Positions 17,711 through 25,299 of a stretch of 64,000 nucleotides of DNA are shown in pieces. The notes below the pieces were generated by a model. The model was not told the origin of the DNA, did no database searches, and saw only the letters and a program-made list of their open reading frames with translations. How positions within the stretch are numbered: the stretch's first letter is position 1; each line of letters starts with the position of its first letter. The position numbers and the translations under genes are program-made. Origin of the DNA: Paenibacillus typhae. GTDB lineage: Bacteria > Bacillota > Bacilli > Paenibacillales > Paenibacillaceae. The stretch covers positions 142,057 to 206,056 of the forward strand of contig NZ_FNDX01000005.1 of the NCBI RefSeq assembly GCF_900099765.1, read 5' to 3'.

Positions 17711-19091
17711 TATTGTCGACAATCTGCAGGTTACAGTAACAGAGACGGCTAACCCTTTTCAGATGCCGGTTGATTCCCTGTTTTCAATGGCAGCCCGGAT
17801 TAATAAGAAGCGTTCCTTCCTCTTTGTCAGCAGGGTGCTGGGCAAGCATATCCCGGTCAATCCCTATACTCCGCTGCTAAGCGGGGCGGCGCTGGGGCTG
17901 CTGCTGTACCGTGAAATGGAAGGAGAGGGCTCCAGGACCTTAATGGACAAGCTGCTGGATCAGGCAGTGCATGGCCTGGTTCATCCGGAGTATGCGGAGG
18001 AAGCTTACCGCACGCTGCTGGCAGCCCGGCTTACCCTTCCGCATCCGTCCGTGTTTATCGGCTTTGCCGAAACCGCTACCGCCTTGGGCCACAGCATGTA
18101 CAACCTTTTTGCCGGCGGAGCGTCTTATATTCATACTACCCGTGAGGATATACCGGAGCTTACTTCCGTGATCAGCTTTGAGGAGGAGCACTCTCATGCG
18201 GTAGATCATCTCTGCTATGCCCTGCGCCCGGAGCTGCTGTCCGGTAATGAACCGGTCATTCTGGTCGATGACGAGATTACAACGGGTAATACAGCCATCA
18301 ACATTATCCGAGACATTCAGGCCAAATTCCCGCGAAGGGAGTATGTGGTAGCTTCGCTGCTGGATTGGAGAAGCCCGGCAAATATTCAGGCCTACCGGGA
18401 TTTGGAGCAGGAGCTGGGCATTGAGATAACTGCTCTATCGCTGCTGCAAGGAACCATTGAGGTGAACGGAACACCGCTGCTGGATGCAGATGCGGTTAAG
18501 GACAAGCAGGATGAGGACAATGGAGTGCCTGTGGTGACTACTTATATACAAGACAGCCTGGAGCGGCTGAACGTCAGCTCCGCCGATTCCTGCGGAGAGA
18601 TTAACGCATCCCCTTATTTGAAGCTTAGCGGGCGTTTTGGTCTTGCTTCAAGCGACAATGCTGCAATAGACGAGGAGGTTGCCGCGGTAGCGGCAAAGCT
18701 CCGAGCGCTGCGTGAAGGCGGCCGTACACTGGTTATGGGTGTTGGCGAATTCATGTACCTGCCGATGCGGATTGCAGCGGAGATGGGAGAGGGCGTATTC
18801 TATCAGTCCTCCACCCGCAGCCCGATTTATCCGCAGCACAGGCCGGATTACGGGGTGCGAAGCGCAGCAGGTTATCCGTCTGCCGGCGACCCGTCAATCA
18901 CAAACTATATCTATAATGTTGAGTATGGGCAGTATGATGATATTTTTGTGCTGCTTGAGCGTGATGTTCCGGACCAGCGGATTAAACCGATGACTGATAT
19001 TCTGAGAGGGCTTGCCGGAAGCAGGGTACATCTGATTGTACTCGCCCCCCGGAAGGAAGCGGAAGGAGCTGCAGATGATGGAAACGGATAA
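17655..19091 (+). CDS. Phosphoribosyltransferase with TRSP domain
   Basis: 478 residues, overlapping the previous gene by 56 bases. GGGGTG precedes the ATG. The N-terminal two thirds is an orotate-type phosphoribosyltransferase (PRTase_2) with the PRPP-binding motif VILVDDEITTGNTAINII near residue 205. The C-terminal third is a TRSP domain (MGVGEFMYLPMRIAAEMG, STRSPI, DVPDQRI). Both domains occur almost only in Ter-linked biosynthetic operons. The predicted role is attachment of a base-like group to ribose phosphate; the substrate is unknown. Confidence 0.85.
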   Translation: MKNSILPAYCPKTNIHTFNIVDNLQVTVTETANPFQMPVDSLFSMAARINKKRSFLFVSRVLGKHIPVNPYTPLLSGAALGLLLYREMEGEGSRTLMDKLLDQAVHGLVHPEYAEEAYRTLLAARLTLPHPSVFIGFAETATALGHSMYNLFAGGASYIHTTREDIPELTSVISFEEEHSHAVDHLCYALRPELLSGNEPVILVDDEITTGNTAINIIRDIQAKFPRREYVVASLLDWRSPANIQAYRDLEQELGIEITALSLLQGTIEVNGTPLLDADAVKDKQDEDNGVPVVTTYIQDSLERLNVSSADSCGEINASPYLKLSGRFGLASSDNAAIDEEVAAVAAKLRALREGGRTLVMGVGEFMYLPMRIAAEMGEGVFYQSSTRSPIYPQHRPDYGVRSAAGYPSAGDPSITNYIYNVEYGQYDDIFVLLERDVPDQRIKPMTDILRGLAGSRVHLIVLAPRKEAEGAADDGNG

Positions 19092-20235
19092 CCGGAACAC
19101 CGTTCTGGGCCCGCGGATAGCTCCGCCGGTTCCCATGGGCAGCTATCCGCCGTCTGATGTTACCTTTTTGCTGAAGGATCTCGGCGGTGTGCCGCTTGAG
19201 CTGGGGACGGCCGAAAGGGAGAAGGCCATTCAATCGGGGGTGAGCTATTCAGAGATGCTGCCGGTGGAATACCAGCCTACCGAGGAATATATCGGGCTGT
19301 TCCGGAAAACGCTGCAGGAATCCGCAGCCAAGGTGGCCCGGGCCGTTGCCGTTGTCTCCGAGCGGATTGTGGCCAGGCGTGGTACGGAAGGAACCGTTCT
19401 GGTCTCCCTGGCCCGGGCAGGGACGCCGGTAGGCGTGCTGATCCGCCGTTATATCGCCGAAATGTACGGCGCAGAGCTGCCGCATTACAGCGTATCCATT
19501 ATCCGCGGTAAAGGACTTGATCTGAACGCCATCCGCTATATTCTGCAGCAGCACGGCGCAGGCGCCAAGCTTCAATTCGTAGACGGCTGGACAGGCAAGG
19601 GGGCAATTACCAGGGTTCTGTCCGAATCCTGTAAGGACTTTTACAGCAGATACGGGGTAAAGCTCAGTAATGATCTGGCTGTATTGGCCGATCCCGGGCA
19701 TTGCTCGGAGACCTTCGGGACAAGGGAGGATTATCTGATTCCCAGTGCTTGTCTGAATTCAACGGTATCAGGCCTGCTGAGCCGCACGGTGCAGCGGAAC
19801 GATCTGACCGGGCCGGAGGATTTCCATGGCGCGAAATTCTATAAGGAGTGGTTGGATCAGGACTACTCCAATGTCTTTATAGACGCCATTACTCCTTATT
19901 TCACTTCTGTAAGAGAAGGGGCCGTTGCTGTTGCCAGAGAGATGGAGAACTCGCCTCCGGAGATTTCCTGGCGGGGAATGCGTGATATTACGGCTTTGCA
20001 GGAGCACTTCGGAATAGACAATATCAATCTGATCAAGCCTGGTGTAGGGGAAACCACCCGCGTGCTGCTGCGCCGGGTACCCTGGAAAATTATTGTCGAT
20101 ACCAGAGACAATCCGAATCTGCGCCACATTCTGCTGCTGGCGGAAGAACGGGACGTTCCGGTTGAGGAATATCCGGGACTGGCTTATTCCTGCTGCGGAA
20201 TCATCAAGCCGCTTGGGGGAGGGGAAGCAGAATGA
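19075..20235 (+). CDS. StiP/PELOTA-type protein
   Basis: 386 residues from the ATG at 19075, preferred because AGGAG lies five bases before it. It overlaps the previous gene by 17 bases. The bulk matches the family annotated as cysteine protease StiP, earlier described as a PRTase-like domain: LVSLARAGTPVGVLIRRY, HYSVSIIRGKGLDLNA, FVDGWTGKGAI. The C terminus (NPNLRHILLLAEERDVPVEEY) fits a PELOTA/L7Ae-like RNA-binding domain. The protease name is weakly supported for this operon; PRPP-type chemistry is the other reading. Confidence 0.78.
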   Translation: MMETDNRNTVLGPRIAPPVPMGSYPPSDVTFLLKDLGGVPLELGTAEREKAIQSGVSYSEMLPVEYQPTEEYIGLFRKTLQESAAKVARAVAVVSERIVARRGTEGTVLVSLARAGTPVGVLIRRYIAEMYGAELPHYSVSIIRGKGLDLNAIRYILQQHGAGAKLQFVDGWTGKGAITRVLSESCKDFYSRYGVKLSNDLAVLADPGHCSETFGTREDYLIPSACLNSTVSGLLSRTVQRNDLTGPEDFHGAKFYKEWLDQDYSNVFIDAITPYFTSVREGAVAVAREMENSPPEISWRGMRDITALQEHFGIDNINLIKPGVGETTRVLLRRVPWKIIVDTRDNPNLRHILLLAEERDVPVEEYPGLAYSCCGIIKPLGGGEAE

Positions 20236-21065
20236 TTTATGCCAGTGATCTGGATCGCACCCTGATTTATTCGCTCGGAGCGCTCGGCGTTCCCGAGGAT
20301 ACTCCGGGGCTGGTGCCGGCGGAGATTATTGAGGGAGTAACAAGATCGTATATTTCGCGCGGGGCGCTGAAGCTGCTGCAGGAGCTTACGGCAGACATCA
20401 TCTTTATGCCGGTGACCACCCGCACGATTGCGGAATACAAGCGGATTAACCTGTTCCAGGAGACCCTCATTCCAGATTATGCGGTTACAAGCAACGGCGG
20501 CAATATTCTTGTGAACGGCGTGGTTGACCAGAAATGGCGCAGTCAGATCGGCAGGCTGGTTCTGCAGCATTCGGCTGATGCGGAGGAAGTCAGGCAGATC
20601 GTCCGGTCTGTAGTGCGTACAGAATGGATTATCAGTGAACGTTACTGCGACGAGCTGTTTTATACGTATATGGTTTACCGGGACCTCCTTCCGCTGGATG
20701 AGATTAATCATATGTCGGAGCGCCTGCATAGGATAGGCTGGAGAGTGTCCCTGCAGGGCCGCAAGCTGTATGTGGTGCCTGAGGCCGTGAACAAAAGCGA
20801 TGCTATCATTCATGTACGGCGCACCGTACGCTCGGAGCCGATGGTGGCCTCCGGTGACTCGCTGCTGGATAAAAGCCTGCTGGAAAGCGCCGACTACGCC
20901 ATCGCCCCCTGCCACGGAGAAATATTTGCCGAGCAGCAGGCGACTCAAGTAAAATTAAAGTATCCTTTTACGGAGTGCAGAGGCATCTTCGCGGGGGATG
21001 AAATTATGCGTTATGTGCAGAAGATTTATCATAATCTATCGACATTGGGAGTTGGGCCGCAATGA
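20232..21065 (+). CDS. HAD family hydrolase of the Ter module
   Basis: 277 residues. The catalytic DLDRT is at the N terminus, a threonine motif lies in FMPVTTRT, the conserved lysine region is VPEAVNKSDAI, and SGDSLLDKSLLESAD carries the metal-binding aspartate. It overlaps the genes on both sides by four bases (ATGA), which implies translational coupling. It is probably a phosphatase acting on the pathway intermediate made by the phosphoribosyltransferase; the substrate is inferred only from context. Confidence 0.85.
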   Translation: MIYASDLDRTLIYSLGALGVPEDTPGLVPAEIIEGVTRSYISRGALKLLQELTADIIFMPVTTRTIAEYKRINLFQETLIPDYAVTSNGGNILVNGVVDQKWRSQIGRLVLQHSADAEEVRQIVRSVVRTEWIISERYCDELFYTYMVYRDLLPLDEINHMSERLHRIGWRVSLQGRKLYVVPEAVNKSDAIIHVRRTVRSEPMVASGDSLLDKSLLESADYAIAPCHGEIFAEQQATQVKLKYPFTECRGIFAGDEIMRYVQKIYHNLSTLGVGPQ

Positions 21066-22117
21066 AAAAGGTAAATATTTATTTTAACCGCTGGTTTTCC
21101 GTGGCTTATCATTATATGAATCTCATCCGCAACAATGAGGACGGCGTACCTGTACAGATTTTTGCCACCCACCCCGATATTAAACATATGTCGCTCCAGG
21201 GCGCTGATATCGCCGGAACGGAGCCAGCAGTAACAGGTATAGAATACGTGCAGTTCTGCGTGGACTTCTGCCGCCGCAATGAGATTGATATTTTTATTCC
21301 CCGCCTGCACATGATGGATATCGCCCTGCATGCCGCGCAGTTTGATGCAATCGGCACGAAAGTGCTGGTCTGCCGTGATCTGGACCTGCTGGAAATGATG
21401 CTGGATAAGGGAAAATTCTACGAGAAGGTTAAGGAAACCGGGATTATGGAAATCCCTGAGTACCATGTGGTCAGCAATGCGGAGCAATTCAAGGCAGCGT
21501 ATGAAGACCTGGTTGCCAAGGGACTCCGGGTCTGCTTCAAGCCGACCGAAACGGAAGGGGGCCTCGGCTTCCGGATTATCAACAACAGCCGCAGCCCGCT
21601 GCAGGAGCTATTCGGCTATGTAACCCAGCATATTTCCTTTGACGATGCTTACCGTATTCTGTCTGGTGTGGAGTCCTTCCCGGAGCTGATGGTAATGGAG
21701 CTGCTTGAAGGCTACGAATACAGTATTGATTGTCTGGCTGACGCTGACGGCAGGCTGCTGGCCGCGGTTCCCCGGCGCAAGGATACCGGACGACTGCGGG
21801 TGATGGAGCATATACCAGAGCTAGAACATATTGCCTGCAGAGTGGCTGAGACGTTCAAGATTCCGTTCAACTATAATATTCAGATGAAGTATGGCGGTGC
21901 CGTTCCCAAGCTGCTGGAGATTAATCCCCGGATGTCGGGCGGCCTGCATGTCTCCTGCCTGTCTGGCATTAACTTCCCGTACCTGGCTGTCAAAAGCGCA
22001 CTCGGCGGCAAGGTTGAGCCTGTCCAGTTCGGTGAAGATGTACTTGCAAGCCATATCGAACAGCCGATGATTATGAAAATCTTCGCTGAATCCGCCATTC
22101 CTGATGCGGTGAATTAA
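21062..22117 (+). CDS. ATP-grasp ligase of the Ter module
   Basis: 351 residues. It matches the ATP-grasp family tied to Ter operons (ATPgrasp_Ter). The ATP-binding region reads LRVCFKPTETEGGLGFRI and ELMVMELLEGYEYSIDCLAD; the magnesium-binding end is PKLLEINPRMSGGLH. ATP-grasp enzymes join a carboxylate to an amine or thiol through an acyl phosphate. It is the last of the five enzyme genes, which are translationally coupled or overlap. Confidence 0.87.
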   Translation: MKKVNIYFNRWFSVAYHYMNLIRNNEDGVPVQIFATHPDIKHMSLQGADIAGTEPAVTGIEYVQFCVDFCRRNEIDIFIPRLHMMDIALHAAQFDAIGTKVLVCRDLDLLEMMLDKGKFYEKVKETGIMEIPEYHVVSNAEQFKAAYEDLVAKGLRVCFKPTETEGGLGFRIINNSRSPLQELFGYVTQHISFDDAYRILSGVESFPELMVMELLEGYEYSIDCLADADGRLLAAVPRRKDTGRLRVMEHIPELEHIACRVAETFKIPFNYNIQMKYGGAVPKLLEINPRMSGGLHVSCLSGINFPYLAVKSALGGKVEPVQFGEDVLASHIEQPMIMKIFAESAIPDAVN

Positions 22118-22150
22118 GCGAAATGCAGCAAGCCTGCAAGAGGTGAGAAA

Positions 22151-22855
22151 ATGAACACAAAATCTAAAGTGTTGCTGTACGCGGCCGCCGGCTATGTAGT
22201 GGCTGTTCTGACCAGCAGCTTTCTGCCGGAGCTGATCTCTCTGCTGCTGCCGGTTGCCGGCGCAGGTGCCGGCTTGCTGGGCGGCAAGCGCACGCGGGTT
22301 AACCTGCCGGCGGAGGTGCTTCCGGCCAGCCAGGCACCTGCGGCTGAGCCTGCGCAGGCCCAACCCGCCGCCCGTCCTTCAGCCGGCGGCCCGGCGGGGG
22401 CAAGTGCCGCACCAGCGGCTCCTTCCGCCAGAGTAGCGGCTGAACCTGCTGCCTTGGGCGAGTTCGCGGCGGTTGTAGAGTATCTTGTCATTCTGGAGGA
22501 CATGATTATTTCAGAAGGGCAGAAGGACACGCTGGACAATGAGATTGTCGAGAAATCTCTGGCGCTTTTCGCCAGACTGCAGCGTGTGATCCCGCTGCTG
22601 CAGGAGCTGGGCAACGGCGAAATCAATCATACGGTCCGCAGACTGGTGATGAAAGACCTCAACGGGGTTATTAATCCGTTTCTGCGGCTCGGCGGCGAAG
22701 CCAAAACGAAAAACCGGAGAATGCTGCTGAACGGTCTGCGGGATGTCGATTCCAAAATATCGGAAATCGCCTCAACGATCGAGCATAAAGACCTGATGGA
22801 ACTTCAGACCAAGGCGGAACTGATTCATCAACGGTACAGCAGTTCCGAATTATAG
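22151..22855 (+). CDS. Membrane-anchored helical protein next to telA
   Basis: 234 residues, not firmly recognised. The N terminus has one or two membrane segments (VLLYAAAGYVVAVLTSSFL, LISLLLPVAGAGAGLL). A low-complexity stretch rich in Ala and Pro (about residues 55-100) and a helical C-terminal domain of about 130 residues follow. Position and helical tail recall XpaC-type partners of TelA, but the XpaC signature is not clear. AGAGGTG precedes the ATG, and the telA start is 12 bases after the stop, so the two are co-translated. Confidence 0.65.
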   Translation: MNTKSKVLLYAAAGYVVAVLTSSFLPELISLLLPVAGAGAGLLGGKRTRVNLPAEVLPASQAPAAEPAQAQPAARPSAGGPAGASAAPAAPSARVAAEPAALGEFAAVVEYLVILEDMIISEGQKDTLDNEIVEKSLALFARLQRVIPLLQELGNGEINHTVRRLVMKDLNGVINPFLRLGGEAKTKNRRMLLNGLRDVDSKISEIASTIEHKDLMELQTKAELIHQRYSSSEL

Positions 22856-22866
22856 GAGGGAAACCC

Positions 22867-23967
22867 ATGTCCACGCAGTTAATTCAGCTCAAAAAGGAAG
22901 ATGAGCAGAAGGTAGTCGAGGAAGCCTCGCAGTTAATTGAACAGGTAGCCAAGACGGATACCGTCGCCCTGGACTCTCTGATGGATGACATCGGCAAGCT
23001 GGGGGTTAAGACACAGGAGAAGGCCGGGCAGACGCTGAAGCTTCTGGATCGTCCGGTCAATGACCTTATGTCAGGCAAGCGTGTTGAAGTGCCGAATATG
23101 ATTATGAAGCTGCGCAATGAGTGCGAGACCCTGCAGCAGAGCAAGAATGTCAGCTTTTTTGGCAAAATGCTCCGTAAGAGCCCGCTGAAAAACTACGTCT
23201 ATAAATATCAGTCTGTCCGAACCAATATCGATGCCATTGTAACCGGTCTGCGTGACGGACGCGATACGCTTGAAGAGAGTATCGTCAATATGCGCCAGCT
23301 GAAGCGCACCTCGATGGAGGAAATCTACAATCTGCAGACCAAGATTGCCTTCGGCAACAAGCTGAAGGAGCTGTTCGAGGTGGAAATTGCCAAGCCTGAG
23401 AACGAGTTCCGCAAGGCCTATCTGGAACGCGGCCTGCGCAAGGTAATGGTCCGCATTCAGTCCATGACCGAGATGATTCTGCTCTACAACCAGGCGATCG
23501 CCGCTACAGATATTATTAATGACAACAACGATAAGCTGATCGATTCGGTTAACAACGCTATTGATAAAACCTCCAATCTGATCACCGTATCAGCCATGAT
23601 TGCCATGTCTCTGGCCGACCAGGAAAATGTCATTTCCGCGGTGGAAGCGACCAACAAGACGATCGAGGACCAGTTCAAGGAGAATGCCCGGCTGCTGCGC
23701 ACCACAACCGAGAAGACTACAGAGCTGCTGTCCAAGCCTTCGATGTCGCTTGAGGCAGTTAACCAGGCGATCGGCGATCTGCTGAGTGCTCTGGATACCT
23801 CCGAGCAGTCCAACCGCCGGATTATCGAGAGCTGCCAGGATTACACGGCCAAGATGACGACCATCAACACCCAGCTTAACAATCGTCTCGGCCTGAACGA
23901 AGCATCGCAGCCGCAGGCGCTGAAGCAGGCAGAGAATGACAGCCGGCTCAGCAGCTTCTTGAACTAA
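22867..23967 (+). CDS. telA: TelA family toxic anion resistance protein
   Basis: 366 residues, the usual length of TelA/YceH. The largely helical sequence includes the family block NMRQLKRTSMEEIYNLQTKIAFGNKL and the downstream LERGLRKVMVRIQSMTEMILLYNQAIAATDIINDN. TelA proteins are linked to resistance to tellurite and some cell-wall-active agents, by an unknown mechanism. AGGAGGG precedes the ATG. It closes the Ter block, as yceH lies near the end of the Bacillus subtilis yce operon. Confidence 0.92.
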   Translation: MSTQLIQLKKEDEQKVVEEASQLIEQVAKTDTVALDSLMDDIGKLGVKTQEKAGQTLKLLDRPVNDLMSGKRVEVPNMIMKLRNECETLQQSKNVSFFGKMLRKSPLKNYVYKYQSVRTNIDAIVTGLRDGRDTLEESIVNMRQLKRTSMEEIYNLQTKIAFGNKLKELFEVEIAKPENEFRKAYLERGLRKVMVRIQSMTEMILLYNQAIAATDIINDNNDKLIDSVNNAIDKTSNLITVSAMIAMSLADQENVISAVEATNKTIEDQFKENARLLRTTTEKTTELLSKPSMSLEAVNQAIGDLLSALDTSEQSNRRIIESCQDYTAKMTTINTQLNNRLGLNEASQPQALKQAENDSRLSSFLN

Positions 23968-23995
23968 TTTCTGCGGCCAAATAGGATTCGGATTT

Positions 23996-24022
23996 AAGCC
24001 CGCCGGGACGACCGGCGGGCTT
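23996..24022 (+). terminator. Terminator after telA
   Basis: AAGCCCGCCGG and CCGGCGGGCTT form an 11-base-pair stem. The T run is short, so it is moderate. Confidence 0.6.
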
Positions 24023-24087
24023 TGGAATACCGCTCATAATCCTCCGGTTCCCGGCATAAGTTCTTACGGAGAAACGGGGGTCAGCGG

Positions 24088-24189
24088 ATGATACTTGGAT
24101 GCTTGATACTGGCGCTTATCGTCGTTGCCGGCGGTAATAAGGCGGAGTCGGTTGCCGGGCTGAATGAACCGGATAAGGACGGCAGATAA
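24088..24189 (+). CDS. Small single-pass membrane protein (hypothetical)
   Basis: 33 codons from an ATG preceded by GGGGGTCAGCGG. The first 15 residues (MILGCLILALIVVAG) form one hydrophobic helix, followed by a polar tail rich in Asp, Glu and Lys. There is no known family. Reading is supported only by the start context and composition, so this could be chance. Confidence 0.35.
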   Translation: MILGCLILALIVVAGGNKAESVAGLNEPDKDGR

Positions 24190-24334
24190 GCAAGCGGTGT
24201 TGCTCTCTCCAGAGGACAGAAATTTCTTTCGGTTTCATGGTTCAAGTAATTTCCAGCGGTTTATTGGGTATAATAACCCGAGGCTGCAGACAGCCGGGAT
24301 AACTGCTGAAAATACAAGCTAATGCGGAGGTCAT

Positions 24335-25132
24335 ATGGAGAACGAGGCACTGCTGCAGGTTGAAAAATTGGCACTCAAGAAACAGAAGATTTTTGATCAA
24401 AGTGTACTTCGCTATATCGCCAGGGCGATGCTGGCCAGTATGTTCATCGGCTTCGGTGTCATTGTAGCCTTCAAAACAGGCAACTTCTTCTACATGGAAC
24501 ATTCACCAATGACCTACCCGATGGCAGCCATTACCTTTGGCGCTGCGATCATTCTTATCTCCTACGGCGGCGGGGACCTGTTCACCGGGGATACCTTTTA
24601 CTACTCGTATGCTGCTTTGAGAAAAAAGATGCAGTGGACCAAGGTCGTCCGGATGTGGGGAATCAGCTATATCGGGAATATTCTTGGCGCCTCAGCGTTT
24701 GCGCTGCTGATTTTTTTGACCGGACTGTACGATGATTCGAGTGTTAACAGCTTTCTGCTGAATGTCGTGGCCCACAAAATGGAGGCGCCGGCGCTGCAGC
24801 TGTTCTTTCGGGCCATCCTGTGTAACTGGCTGGTCTGCCTGGCGTTTTTTGTGCCGATGTCAATGAAGCATGACGGAGCCAAAATGTTCGCAATGATGCT
24901 GTTCGTCTTCTGCTTCTTTATTTCGGGATATGAGCACAGCATTGCCAATATGTGTACCTTCGCCATTGCACTGGTGCTGGATCATCCCGGTACGATCTCC
25001 TGGGGCGGTGTCGTGCATAACCTGGTGCCGGTTACGCTCGGCAATCTGATTGGCGGCGGTGTACTGATGGGCGTCATGTACTATTATGTGAATAAGCCAT
25101 TTCTGGACAAGGACCCCGGGGACCTGCACTAA
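24335..25132 (+). CDS. Formate/nitrite transporter family protein
   Basis: 265 residues with six membrane segments. FNT-family blocks include MLASMFIGFGVIVAFKTGN near residue 35, the SYGGGDLFTGDTFYYSY segment in place of the usual lipid-facing GaeLfTgn loop, RAILCNWLVCLAFFVPMS and the SGYEHSIANM segment with the pore histidine. Such channels move formate, nitrite, lactate or hydrosulphide with protons. The substrate is not readable, and no formate or nitrite enzyme is adjacent. GGAGG lies four bases before the ATG. TATAAT at 24269-24274 is a possible -10. Confidence 0.9.
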   Translation: MENEALLQVEKLALKKQKIFDQSVLRYIARAMLASMFIGFGVIVAFKTGNFFYMEHSPMTYPMAAITFGAAIILISYGGGDLFTGDTFYYSYAALRKKMQWTKVVRMWGISYIGNILGASAFALLIFLTGLYDDSSVNSFLLNVVAHKMEAPALQLFFRAILCNWLVCLAFFVPMSMKHDGAKMFAMMLFVFCFFISGYEHSIANMCTFAIALVLDHPGTISWGGVVHNLVPVTLGNLIGGGVLMGVMYYYVNKPFLDKDPGDLH

Positions 25133-25159
25133 TATCCGCCGGAAAAATCCTTATTCACA

Positions 25160-25190
25160 AAGACCTTGCCCCTTATTGGGGCAAGGTCTT
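25160..25190 (+). terminator. Terminator after the FNT gene
   Basis: AAGACCTTGCCCC and GGGGCAAGGTCTT form a perfect 13-base-pair stem with a five-base loop, followed by TGCTGTTT. Confidence 0.85.
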
Positions 25191-25253
25191 TGCTGTTTAT
25201 TCTGACAGGCCTTCCGCTTGCCGGCGGGAAGGACGGAAGATGCAATGCTATAA

Positions 25254-25290
25254 CAAAAAGCCCCCGCGCCAGTCGATCAGCGCGGGGGCT
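25254..25290 (-). terminator. Terminator of the TPM gene
   Basis: AGCCCCCGCGC (25259-25269) and GCGCGGGGGCT (25280-25290) form an 11-base-pair stem. The A run at 25254-25258 gives the T run on the minus strand. Confidence 0.85.
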
Positions 25291-25299
25291 TAAATCGGT

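Noticed and set aside
19036..19074. Upstream ATG for the StiP-type gene
   Set aside because: It lacks a ribosome site; the ATG at 19075 has AGGAG five bases upstream and a shorter overlap.
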